Assembly (NCBI GenBank): GCA_016718275.1
Contig: JADKEA010000021.1
Location: forward strand, 124,001-188,000
Direction of reading: 5' to 3'
From: Candidatus Villigracilis affinis
GTDB taxonomy: Bacteria > Chloroflexota > Anaerolineae > Anaerolineales > Villigracilaceae
Length of the DNA: 64,000 nucleotides
Position 1 is the first letter of the stretch. Each line of letters begins with the position of its first letter. This document shows, piece by piece, positions 38,195-46,506 of the stretch. A model generated the notes under the pieces. It saw nothing but the letters and a program-made list of their open reading frames with translations. It was not told where the DNA came from and did no database searches. Position numbers and translations under genes: made by a program.

Positions 38195-39175
38195 ATGTTG
38201 AAGAAATTAGTTTATCTCATGCTTGGGCTGGCGCTCGGTCTTTCGGCCTGTACCAGCTCACAGGGCGGAAGTGAAGCGGGCGCGCTTCGCAAAATCAAAC
38301 TGCCAATGGGGTACATCCCCAATATTCAGTATGCGCCTTTTTATGTCGCAGTTGAAAAAGGATATTTTGCGGAAGAGGGCATCGAGATCGAATTCGATTA
38401 TTCTTTCGAGACCGATGGCGTGGCGTTGGTGGGGGCGGGGGAGTTGCCGTTTGCGGTGGCTTCGGGCGAGCAGGTGTTGCTGGCACGTTCGCAGGAATTG
38501 CCTGTTGTTTATGCGTTTGCGTGGTATCAGCAATTCCCAATTTCCATCGTTTCCGCGCCTGAGTTGAATATCAAGCAGCCCGCTGACTTGAAGGGACAGA
38601 CCATCGGCTTGCCTGGTTTGTTTGGCGCGAATTACATTGGCTTGCAGGCTGTGCTTTTTGAAGCTGGTCTCACGCCTGATGATGTGAAAATGGATGCGAT
38701 TGGATTCAATCAGGTGGAGGCTTACGCGAGCGGCCAAAAAGATGTTGTGGTGGTTTACACTGCAAATGAGCCGATCGTTCTGGCTTCGCAAAGTTTTGCC
38801 CTGGATGAAATGCGTGTTGCTGATTATGTGCAATTGATCGCAAATGGGGTTATTACAAGCGAAATGACGATCAAGAATGAACCTGATCTGGTGCGCGGCA
38901 TGGCGCGGGCGCTGGCGCACGGCATTGCCGATACCATCGCGAATCCTGATGAAGCGTATACGATTAGCGCGAAGTTCGTTGAGAACCTCGCAGAGCAGGA
39001 TAAGGAGCTGCAAATGCAGATCCTTATAACTTCCATCGAGTTTTGGAAGGCGGATAAGATCGGCTATTCAGATCCGCAAGCCTGGGAAAATATGAACAGC
39101 CTGTTAATGAAAATGGGATTGATCCCCGAACTAGTGGATCTGACCAAAGCCTTCACGAACGATTTCGTGCCGTAA
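38195..39175 (+). CDS. ribY: Substrate-binding lipoprotein of the riboflavin-type importer (RibY)
   Basis: 326 residues with a signal peptide and lipobox LSAC (about residues 15-18). The mature part is an NMT1/THI5-like periplasmic-binding fold: IQYAPFYVAVEKGYFAEEGIEIEF, then GAGELPFAVASGEQVLLARS and GLPGLFGANYIGLQAVLFEAG. This fold binds pyrimidine-like, sulfonate or flavin ligands; the FMN riboswitch upstream points to riboflavin. AGGAG precedes ATG 38195. The permease gene ends 64 bases upstream, past a short ATCGGGA hairpin. Confidence 0.83.
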   Translation: MLKKLVYLMLGLALGLSACTSSQGGSEAGALRKIKLPMGYIPNIQYAPFYVAVEKGYFAEEGIEIEFDYSFETDGVALVGAGELPFAVASGEQVLLARSQELPVVYAFAWYQQFPISIVSAPELNIKQPADLKGQTIGLPGLFGANYIGLQAVLFEAGLTPDDVKMDAIGFNQVEAYASGQKDVVVVYTANEPIVLASQSFALDEMRVADYVQLIANGVITSEMTIKNEPDLVRGMARALAHGIADTIANPDEAYTISAKFVENLAEQDKELQMQILITSIEFWKADKIGYSDPQAWENMNSLLMKMGLIPELVDLTKAFTNDFVP

Positions 39176-39182
39176 TATAAGA

Positions 39183-39219
39183 CCGATTCCAATTCCTGTA
39201 AAACAGGAATTGGAATCGG
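39183..39219. repeat. Perfect 16-bp hairpin just ahead of the ATPase gene
   Basis: CCGATTCCAATTCCTG (39183-39198) pairs with its exact complement (39204-39219) around TAAAA, ending 12 bases before ATG 39232. No T run follows. It may lower translation of the ATPase or protect the upstream mRNA, giving more binding protein than ATPase. Confidence 0.6.
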
Positions 39220-39231
39220 AAATTGGAAACC

Positions 39232-39978
39232 ATGACCATCAAGCCCATTCTTACTGTTAAAAATATTTCGGCTGTCTTTCCCGATGACAACGGCGGTTTG
39301 CTTGCGCTGGATGATATTTCATTTGAAGTGCGCCCGCAGGAATTCATTTGTTTTCTCGGGCCATCTGGCTCAGGCAAGACCACGCTTCTGCGCATCCTTG
39401 CGGGGCTTTTACCGCCCACAACAGGGCAGGTGAATTTCATCCGCAATCAGCATCCTGAGATCGGCATGGTCTTTCAGCAATCAAATCTCATGCCGTGGCG
39501 CTCGGTGATGGATAATATTAAATTGCCGCTTGAATTGGAAGGAATGGGCGACGCCAAGGCGCGAATCAAAACTCGTGAAATGATCGACCTGGTTGGGTTA
39601 AATGGATTCGAGAATTCGTGGCCGCGTGAATTGTCCGGTGGAATGGCGCAGCGGGTGGCGATTGCGCGCGCGCTCATCCATGACCCCGACCTGCTCCTGC
39701 TCGATGAGCCTTTTGCTTCGCTGGATGCCCTGACCCGCGAACGCATGTGGACGGAGCTTTCGCGCATCTGGCAGGCGCGCCAAAAAACGGTCATCATGGT
39801 GACACATTCCATCAACGAGTCGTTATTCCTCGCGGACCGGGTTCTGGTATTGACCCAGCGCCCCGGTAAAATAAAACTGGACGTGGAGGTTGACCTGCCA
39901 CGTCCACGCAAGGACGATATCCGTTACACGCCGCATTTTGGGAAACTGGCGCGGAAACTGCGCGAGACTATCGAGTAG
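39232..39978 (+). CDS. ABC transporter ATP-binding protein of the riboflavin-type importer
   Basis: 248 residues with all ABC motifs: Walker A GPSGSGKTT near residue 43, Q-loop VFQQSNLMPW, signature ELSGGMAQRVAIARAL near residue 130, Walker B LLLLDEPFASLD and switch histidine MVTHSIN. It is of the SsuB/TauB subfamily. It energises import through the permease and binding protein encoded just upstream. ATG 39232 is taken as the start; a TTG at 39223 is also in frame. Confidence 0.88.
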   Translation: MTIKPILTVKNISAVFPDDNGGLLALDDISFEVRPQEFICFLGPSGSGKTTLLRILAGLLPPTTGQVNFIRNQHPEIGMVFQQSNLMPWRSVMDNIKLPLELEGMGDAKARIKTREMIDLVGLNGFENSWPRELSGGMAQRVAIARALIHDPDLLLLDEPFASLDALTRERMWTELSRIWQARQKTVIMVTHSINESLFLADRVLVLTQRPGKIKLDVEVDLPRPRKDDIRYTPHFGKLARKLRETIE

Positions 39979-41402
39979 TTAATTGACTTGTGGTTTTGGA
40001 TCGTTGAAAAAAGATACCACGTTCGAGACGCCCAATGCCGAAAGGATCACAACCGCTGGCATGAGATCGACGAGATAGCGCATTTGGGAGTCGATGGCCA
40101 TGTAAGCGCCGCATCCCAAAACGAGACTTAGGATGAAGGGCCAGTTTTTTCCAAAACCTCTGGAAACTCCGAACAATACACCCAAAAGAAGAAATATCTG
40201 CTGGACGATGGCAATATAATCCGCCAGGTAGTATCTGCTGTCATATGCTTCATTCACGCTCAGATCGAACCATAAAGGCATGAAGCGATATAAGGAAAGA
40301 ACCAGATATCGCACGGGGTACTGCTCGATAATCTGCAAGCCAGCTTTCATATATACGCTTTGCATTTGAGCTTCATTTTCCAGACCCGTCAAATTACTGG
40401 TTTTGATCAGATTCATGAGCGCAGGATACGCTTCTCTGGCACCAACGTAATGTGGAGAAAAAGTGTCGTCGGTAATAATGAAATTCATGCGAAAGATGTT
40501 GTAGCCCGTCAGTGAACTGCCAATGATCGGCTTTCCAAAGACGAGCGTATTGCGAATGACCCACGGGGAAAAGACAATGGCTACCGTGACCAGAAAAGTC
40601 ATGGCAGGGATAAGCTGTTTTCTTGAATTGCGCGGACGCTCAACCAGTTTTTTTATCAGAAATGCCAACCCCAGCCCAATGGAGACCCCAAGAAATACAG
40701 TTCGTGAGAGCGCAGCCAGACCCATTAAGACACCAGAGATTATCCAGTCTTTGGTTTTGACTCTCGAAAACCCTTGAGAAAGAAAAACAAACCGAGGGAA
40801 AAAAAGAATGCCGCCGCAAGATCGCCTGAGCCATTATCCACCTGACTGGTGACAGGAATGGATACTGCCCACAAGAACGCTGCCAGCAGGGCGGTCGGGA
40901 TGCTGGAGCTGTTCTTCTTCAAGATGGCATAGATCACCGGTATGGTTGCCAGATAGAACAGGCTTTGCAGGATCATGCCCGACACTTTGGAAGGGTAGAT
41001 CAGCATTGCCAGCGCCATGAGCAACACAGGAATCGGTTCGCGCATGGCGGTAGCCTGATTCGTGGAATTGCAGAAAGGAAAGTAATCTGTAGCGCATGCG
41101 CTATAGCCTTTCCCATTGATCAGGTTGGAGGCGATTGCCCATGCGCCACCATCACTCGGGAAGATAAGTTGACCGTTGAAATAGGAAACATATGTGGGAA
41201 TTAGGAATAAAATTCCGATTATGATAATGCCAGTCAGCCATTGTTTATCTGCATGTTCTCGAGTGAAGATGGGTTTGAGGATATCAAGGATGTGAAGTAT
41301 CCCCTTATGCGGCTTGACATCCTCAAGGGTGTGCGGATTTGATCTCATAACTAAAGTATCCCTGTTGGAGATGACAGGGTGGTGAACGAATATTCCTATC
41401 AT
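39979..41402 (-). CDS. Membrane glycosyltransferase, family 39-like, one frame break
   Basis: About 474 residues and eight or more membrane helices. The first loop has FNGQLIFPSDGGAWAIASNLI and the next YFPFCNSTNQATAMREPIPVLLMALAML; the conserved tail has YMAIDSQMRYLVDLMPAVVIL, as in dolichyl-phosphate-type mannosyltransferases (ArnT/PMT clan). They transfer a sugar from a polyprenyl phosphate outside the membrane. The frame breaks at four T (plus strand, about 40755-40758): one more base joins FRESK to TKDWIISGVLMGL. The start is at 41402 or the internal Met at 41348. It converges with the ABC importer. Confidence 0.7.
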
Positions 41403-41480
41403 CTCTTTCTATGTTCAGGCCTCGGGAAATATATGGGAGGCTTTGGCCTGAGGGAAAGCCTGTTTCTCAAGATATTGGAA

Positions 41481-41960
41481 TCATGATACCAACCCATCCA
41501 CGATTTCCTGGCGGTGTTTGCGATAATCGCGGATGAGCGAATCGACACAGCGCGCAATGGTGGCGGGATTCTCACGATAGTGGACAACGCCTGCATCCAA
41601 CTCCCATTCACTTTCGGGGATGGTTTTCAGGTAGGCGGTCAGCGCTTCTTTTGTGGAGGCGATGTCTTTCAGCAGTTCATCCTGATCGGTGGAGGGGAAT
41701 TGGGTGATAAATTTCGCATTGACTTTTCGGTAGTCATTTGTGCCATCGTAAAAATAAAAAGGTTCTGCACCTTCGCGCAGGGCGCTGCAACCAGCAAGGG
41801 TGATGCGGTTCCAGCCGATAAAATGCGCGGCGATGTCACGCGGGGTCCAGTCGCCGAGGGATTTGAGAATGTCTTCGGAGGCCAGACCCGTTAGCGTGTC
41901 GATGAAAGATGCGTAGGCGGTTTCCAGGTCCGCGAGTTGTTTTTCCTTGTTGTCGAACAT
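41481..41960 (-). CDS. DinB/ClbS-like protein
   Basis: 159 residues with the four-helix DinB-superfamily pattern. It begins with a Leu-rich helix, has a metal-site-like DIAAHFIGWN near residue 50, and a late YRENPATIARCVDSLIRDYRKHRQ helix in place of the final histidine. ClbS/DfsB relatives include cyclopropane-toxin hydrolases and thiol-transferases. The actual reaction cannot be predicted. It is the first of a run of small minus-strand genes that alternate DinB-like and membrane proteins. Confidence 0.65.
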   Translation of the reverse strand: MFDNKEKQLADLETAYASFIDTLTGLASEDILKSLGDWTPRDIAAHFIGWNRITLAGCSALREGAEPFYFYDGTNDYRKVNAKFITQFPSTDQDELLKDIASTKEALTAYLKTIPESEWELDAGVVHYRENPATIARCVDSLIRDYRKHRQEIVDGLVS

Positions 41961-41969
41961 GGCGGCTCC

Positions 41970-42407
41970 TTATTGTTGTTTCAAACTTTGGTATCCGCTG
42001 ATGCCCATACCCAGCAGGGCGATACCGGTCAAGAAAAAGAACAGCGGAAAAAGGAAGTAGAAAGCCTCGGTGTTGGATACCATTTCAGATCCATCACTGC
42101 TGAATGCCCAGGTTGTAGTGAGACAGCAAAGCCCAAAATGGGCAACGCCTGCGAGAATGGAAAGAATTGACCCGATCAAGCTGACTGGCTTGAAGGGCAG
42201 GCTTGCCAACCCGATGATGAAGAGAACGGATGCTCCGTATGGGATGATGACCATGGCGAAGACTGCGCCCATCGCGCAGCCCAGGTCGGCGTAGCTTTGA
42301 CAGTTTTGTCCTCGGACCCCCTGGTAGATGCCAAAGCTTGTGGTGATGATTCCAAAGAGCGTTGCGAATGCCGTGGAAATCCAGTAGATGAGGGTTTGCC
42401 TGCTCAT
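41970..42407 (-). CDS. Small membrane protein, four helices
   Basis: 145 residues with four hydrophobic segments (about 10-30, 50-70, 75-95 and 115-137). The N-terminus may act as a non-cleaved signal anchor. No family recognised. It lies 9 bases upstream of the DinB-like gene and 4 bases downstream of another DinB-like gene, so it is probably co-transcribed with both. Confidence 0.6.
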   Translation of the reverse strand: MSRQTLIYWISTAFATLFGIITTSFGIYQGVRGQNCQSYADLGCAMGAVFAMVIIPYGASVLFIIGLASLPFKPVSLIGSILSILAGVAHFGLCCLTTTWAFSSDGSEMVSNTEAFYFLFPLFFFLTGIALLGMGISGYQSLKQQ

Positions 42408-42411
42408 CCAG

Positions 42412-42852
42412 TTAGTTGTTCTTTAGCGCTGCATCCACTTCGTCGAGATGCTCGTTGCGGTGCAGGGCGCGGACAACCCAACGCTTGTTGTAATTGTAAA
42501 TCTCTTCGAGCAGATTGGGGGAATAGATTTCGAGCCGCGCATCGAGATCGGCGGAGGTTTCGATGGCGATCCGCGCCGCTTCACGCGGGGGGATGGCTGC
42601 CCACAGCGGCAGGGACAGGTCGTTGACGAAGATGTCGATTTCAGGGATGAATAATTTGCCATCCTGCGCGGTCCTATCCAGCACGTACATTACGCGGCGA
42701 TCCCACCAGGCGAGGTGGGCGAGGGCAATGGCCACCGTCCAATGTTCGCCGACGCGGGTTTGCATTTCTTCGTCTGTGAGGCTGGCGGCCAGTTTCTTGA
42801 TGCGCTCTGTGGAGGCGCGGTTGAGGTCATTGTAGGAAGGGTCGAGGGGCAT
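42412..42852 (-). CDS. DinB/ClbS-like protein, second member
   Basis: 146 residues. EHWTVAIALAHLAWWDRRV near residue 37 carries the first metal-site histidine, and a C-terminal RALHRNEHLDEVD gives the last. This is closer to canonical DinB than the neighbour at 41.5 kb. The pair may act on thiol-linked or DNA-damaging toxins, as some family members do. Function not assigned. Confidence 0.65.
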   Translation of the reverse strand: MPLDPSYNDLNRASTERIKKLAASLTDEEMQTRVGEHWTVAIALAHLAWWDRRVMYVLDRTAQDGKLFIPEIDIFVNDLSLPLWAAIPPREAARIAIETSADLDARLEIYSPNLLEEIYNYNKRWVVRALHRNEHLDEVDAALKNN

Positions 42853-42863
42853 AAAAGACTCCT

Positions 42864-43217
42864 TTACTGGGATGGTTTCTCGTCTTTATTTTTTCGCGGC
42901 ATATCAATAAATTGCAGACCGCTTCTCATTAATGTGATCCCGATTCTGGCGGTTGTCGAAAGCGCCCAGAGCGGAATGCCGTACACCAGTATTTCACGCG
43001 GTATTTGAAGCGATCCGTTTTCCAGCACGAATGAAATCTCTTTTGAGATCATGCCATCAAGGAAAATGAAGGCGCTGCTATCGGTGAATAGCTGGGATAT
43101 CTCGACCACAGTCCAGATGATTACGCCTGTGCCCGCCAACGCAAGGAATGCGCCGACGATCTTTGCGACCGAAAATCCGCTGAATGGATATTCGTTGTCT
43201 GAGTTGTAGATTGACAC
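42864..43217 (-). CDS. Small two-helix membrane protein
   Basis: 117 residues with two hydrophobic stretches (about 15-37 and 77-95) and a charged C-terminus ending RKNKDEKPSQ. No family recognised. It precedes the DinB-like gene by 11 bases in the same direction. The 194 bases upstream are AT-rich and hold no other gene. Confidence 0.55.
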   Translation of the reverse strand: MSIYNSDNEYPFSGFSVAKIVGAFLALAGTGVIIWTVVEISQLFTDSSAFIFLDGMISKEISFVLENGSLQIPREILVYGIPLWALSTTARIGITLMRSGLQFIDMPRKNKDEKPSQ

Positions 43218-43411
43218 TGCTTATTTCCCTTTCGAGGTGGGGCGGATTATTTATAAAATAATCTAAGTTGGCACATCAATCCTAATGCCCTGCTTTCGAG
43301 ACAATCTTGATGAAATCGAGATCTCCGGATGATTGATTATAGCAAGGTGTTGTATTCAACAAGTGTGAGCGCTTGTTCTGGATTCATAATTTTGTACTCC
43401 AGTACCTGCTA

Positions 43412-44215
43412 TTAAGTCTGCTCCAAAAACGAAAGCACGAGCTGATTGAATTCTTCGGGCAGTTCCATGTTTGGGAGATGGGCAACACCGTTCATGGTCG
43501 CTTTTTTTGCGCCGGGGATGTTCTGTGCGAGGAAATCTGCTCCTGCCAGAGTCCGTGGTGTATCCAAATCGCCTGTAATGACCAGCGCAGGGACATTGAT
43601 CTCTGAAAGCCGATTAACTGCCGCAGGGACAAGGGGAATTTCATTTCCGAGGTCTTCGGGCGTGTGCAGCGCAATGCGGTTCATTTCCCTGGCAAGCTCG
43701 CGTACGTTTGGGTTGACCTGTTCTGCTGTACGCTGCGGACCATCCACCCAAATTTGCAGTTCCAGTTCATTGACGAGGTCAAGATCGCCTGCCTGCTCCG
43801 CCAGTTCCAGTTGTTCTTCCTGCTTTGGCGATTCACCATTGAAGATAAACCCACCAAGCGCCGGGGCGACCAGAACGAGCGCCTTTGTCATTTTTGGATG
43901 TTCAAGAGTGAAGTCCGTGACCGTCTTTGCCCCTTGTGAACATCCAACGAGGATCGCCTGTTCAATGCCAAGAAATTTCAAGAACGCATAAAGGTCTTGG
44001 TATTGTGAATAATCCCCAGCCACCATGGCCGTCTTTCCAAATCCGCGCCTGTCATAGCGTACGGCTTGATATTGCCGTGCAAAGGCCTCAAATTGACCAT
44101 CCCACATCCTGCAATCTGCGATCCCTGCATGGACAAGCACAAGCGGAAAACCCTGTCCGCTGACTTCGTAATAAAACTTTGTGCCGTTTATCTCTGCAAA
44201 TCCATTTTGCGTCAT
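43412..44215 (-). CDS. Alpha/beta hydrolase
   Basis: 267 residues. The oxyanion region is LVLVHAGIADCRMWD, followed by VRYDRRGFGKT. The nucleophile elbow is VGCSQGAKT, serine near residue 95. The acid is probably in ITGDLDTPR and the histidine in GVAHLPNMELP near residue 245, so the full triad is present. Family members include esterases, peroxidases and C-C hydrolases; the substrate is unknown. Its start codon overlaps the stop of the upstream DUF2277 gene, so the two are coupled. Confidence 0.85.
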   Translation of the reverse strand: MTQNGFAEINGTKFYYEVSGQGFPLVLVHAGIADCRMWDGQFEAFARQYQAVRYDRRGFGKTAMVAGDYSQYQDLYAFLKFLGIEQAILVGCSQGAKTVTDFTLEHPKMTKALVLVAPALGGFIFNGESPKQEEQLELAEQAGDLDLVNELELQIWVDGPQRTAEQVNPNVRELAREMNRIALHTPEDLGNEIPLVPAAVNRLSEINVPALVITGDLDTPRTLAGADFLAQNIPGAKKATMNGVAHLPNMELPEEFNQLVLSFLEQT

Positions 44216-44421
44216 TGGCTGGCCTTTAACCGTAAATTTTCCAGCATCTTTCTTGTCGATTCAGCGATTTCGTCGATCGCGCGTTGAAATGCTTCTTCGT
44301 TGGCCTTCGAAGGCTTTCGATACCCGCTAACCTTCCGTACATATTGCAATGCGGCTTCCTGGATCTCCTGCTCGGTGACAGGATGATCCATGTTTCGCAG
44401 GGGTTTGATGCTTCTGCACAT
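44212..44421 (-). CDS. DUF2277-family small protein
   Basis: 69 residues beginning MCRSIKPLRNMDHPVTEQEI, then AALQYVRKVSGYRKPSKANEEAFQRAIDEIA. This is the complete DUF2277 signature (MCRxIxxL and VSGxRKPSxxNExAF). Function unknown; the family is often found near hydrolases. It overlaps the hydrolase start by 4 bases. Confidence 0.82.
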   Translation of the reverse strand: MCRSIKPLRNMDHPVTEQEIQEAALQYVRKVSGYRKPSKANEEAFQRAIDEIAESTRKMLENLRLKASQ

Positions 44422-44464
44422 GATGATCCTCCGTTCGGTACAACAGGTTTGGCAACGCGAGGTA

Positions 44465-45499
44465 TCACAAGTTTTTGTGTTTGGGGTTTCTTGTGCGCTT
44501 GGAGTGCCTCGGCCAATCCAACAGCAAGACTTCTGTTAATAAACGTGAATTTACATTGCGTTCCATCTTCTCCAGCGCGGATTCCAGATCACTGACCACG
44601 CGGCGGGCGGTGGGGAGGTCGAGACGGCCTGCGAGGAATTCGATCTCCATGTTGCGGTCTACGTTGATGAGCGGGGTTTCCGCGCCAGCCACGCGCAGCA
44701 TCACATCGCGCCAGTAGGAAAGCCAGATCAGGAAAGTCTGGCGCATGGCGTCCTTGTCTTTGGAGAGTTTCTCGGCGTAGGAGAATTTTTCCACACGCGG
44801 GGCGGGAATGAGGGTTTGCAGGTCGTTCAGGTATTCTTCGCGTTTTTCAAGCACGGTCACATCGTCCACGAGGCTGCGGGCGTAGCCGGGGCGGCCTCCG
44901 CTGATGTGGGCGAGCAGGCGCGCGCGTTCCTCGTCTACACCTTGATCGAGCAAATAGGACTCGATGGCTTTGACGGGCAGCGGCCGCATCCGCAGGATCT
45001 CACAGCGTGAAACGATGGTGGGCAATAATTGTTCGGGGGTGTCGGCGGTCAACAGCAGGATGGCATGTGCGGGTGCTTCTTCGAGCGTTTTCAGCAGCGC
45101 ATTGGCGGCATTGTCATTGGCTTCTTGAAAACGCAGGAACAGGGCCACGCGATATTTCGATTGATACGGTTTGAGCGACATTGCACGCTGCACCTCGCGC
45201 ACCTGATCCACTTTGAGTGTCCCGCCTTCGGTTTCAGCCTGGATCACGTTCATGTCAGGGTGCTGCATGGCTTCGATCTGTTTGCAATCGCGGCAGGTTC
45301 CGCAGGGCACGCCGGGCGCGATGGGGTTCGGGCAGTTCAATGCCTGAGCGAGATGCAAAGCCAGTGTGCGGCGCCCCAGTCCGGGAGGTCCACAGAAAAG
45401 ATACGCGTGGCGTGCCTCGCCGCGTGCCGCGTGCTGGCGAAGCATATCCACCGCCCATTCATGTCCGAGCATGTTCCAGTTATCGATCATTGTGGTCAC
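44465..45499 (-). CDS. holB: DNA polymerase III delta-prime subunit
   Basis: 344 residues. The Walker A region reads FCGPPGLGRRTLALHLA, a modified P-loop as expected for delta-prime. A zinc site follows, CPNPIAPGVPCGTCRDCKQ, then YRVALFLRFQEANDNAANALLKTLEEAP and the SRC motif PTIVSRCEILRM. It is part of the clamp loader that places the sliding clamp on DNA. Starts at 45499 or 45490 are both possible. It is near rsgA, pbp and maf in a housekeeping run. Confidence 0.9.
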   Translation of the reverse strand: MTTMIDNWNMLGHEWAVDMLRQHAARGEARHAYLFCGPPGLGRRTLALHLAQALNCPNPIAPGVPCGTCRDCKQIEAMQHPDMNVIQAETEGGTLKVDQVREVQRAMSLKPYQSKYRVALFLRFQEANDNAANALLKTLEEAPAHAILLLTADTPEQLLPTIVSRCEILRMRPLPVKAIESYLLDQGVDEERARLLAHISGGRPGYARSLVDDVTVLEKREEYLNDLQTLIPAPRVEKFSYAEKLSKDKDAMRQTFLIWLSYWRDVMLRVAGAETPLINVDRNMEIEFLAGRLDLPTARRVVSDLESALEKMERNVNSRLLTEVLLLDWPRHSKRTRNPKHKNL

Positions 45500-45526
45500 A
45501 GGTTTGAAAGTTACAAGTTGTGGATT

Positions 45527-46435
45527 TTATTCTTGTCCTGCGCGCAGGCGCAAATACGAATCATATCGTTCGGGGTGAATTGTACCCGCCTTCAACGCGG
45601 CGAGAACGGCGCAGCCTGGTTCATGTTTGTGCGTGCAATCGCTGAACTGACAATTCGGAACGAGGTCGCGTAGTTCGGGAAAATATGCATCCATTTCTTC
45701 GGCAGAGGTATCCCACAGCGCGAGGCTTTTCCAGCCCGGCGTATCGGCTACGTATCCGCCGCCGTTGAGCGCGAACAGTTGGCGTGTGACAGTGGTGTGG
45801 CGGCCTTTGTTCATGGCTGTGCTGATCTCGTTGACAGCCAGCCCCAGCCCGTCTTGAATTGCATTCAATAAACTGGATTTTCCCACACCGCTTGGTCCTG
45901 CCAGCGCGTTGATTTTATTTTGTAATTGCGCCTTCATTTCATCCAGCCCTGCGCCGGTTTTCGTGGATGTGTAAATTACGCGATAGCCGATCGATTCGTA
46001 CAGGCCGAAAACTTCCTTTGCATTTTCAACAAGATCGATTTTGTTGGCGATGATCACAGCGGGAATTTTTTGTTTTTCAGTGATCACAAGGAATCGATCC
46101 AACATGCGTAATTTTGGATTTGGATTCGCACACGCGAAAACGAAGACGGCCTGATCGGCATTTGCCAGCAAAATTTGCTGATACTCACCCTGAGGCCGCG
46201 GGTCCAACCTGACGATGGCCTGCTTGCGCTCATCGACAGTTTCTATCGCCCCGGAACCATCTGCCCCGATCGTGATTTGGACATGATCGCCCAGTGCGGC
46301 GATATCGCCTATGGCGCGTCCGCGTTTGAGTTTGCCGCGTAACTGGCAAATGACAAGGCCCTCTCCGGTATCCACAGTAAAGAAACCGGATTGGGCCTTA
46401 ATGATCAAACCTTGTTTTTGAATTTCGTTTGTCAA
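45527..46435 (-). CDS. rsgA: Ribosome small subunit-dependent GTPase RsgA
   Basis: 302 residues. An OB-fold N-terminus (GLVICQLRGKLKRGR) precedes the circularly permuted GTPase: NKIDLVENAK (G4), ALAGPSGVGKSSLLNAI (G1) and ADTPGW (G3). The C-terminal zinc site is NCQFSDCTHKHEPGC. It aids 30S subunit maturation. It is transcribed in the same direction as holB with a short gap. Confidence 0.93.
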   Translation of the reverse strand: MTNEIQKQGLIIKAQSGFFTVDTGEGLVICQLRGKLKRGRAIGDIAALGDHVQITIGADGSGAIETVDERKQAIVRLDPRPQGEYQQILLANADQAVFVFACANPNPKLRMLDRFLVITEKQKIPAVIIANKIDLVENAKEVFGLYESIGYRVIYTSTKTGAGLDEMKAQLQNKINALAGPSGVGKSSLLNAIQDGLGLAVNEISTAMNKGRHTTVTRQLFALNGGGYVADTPGWKSLALWDTSAEEMDAYFPELRDLVPNCQFSDCTHKHEPGCAVLAALKAGTIHPERYDSYLRLRAGQE

Positions 46436-46506
46436 ATGTTTTTCCTTTATTTATCGTCCTTCGACTGCGCTCGAAAAGCACTCGCTCCGCTCAGGATGAA
46501 AGGGGT

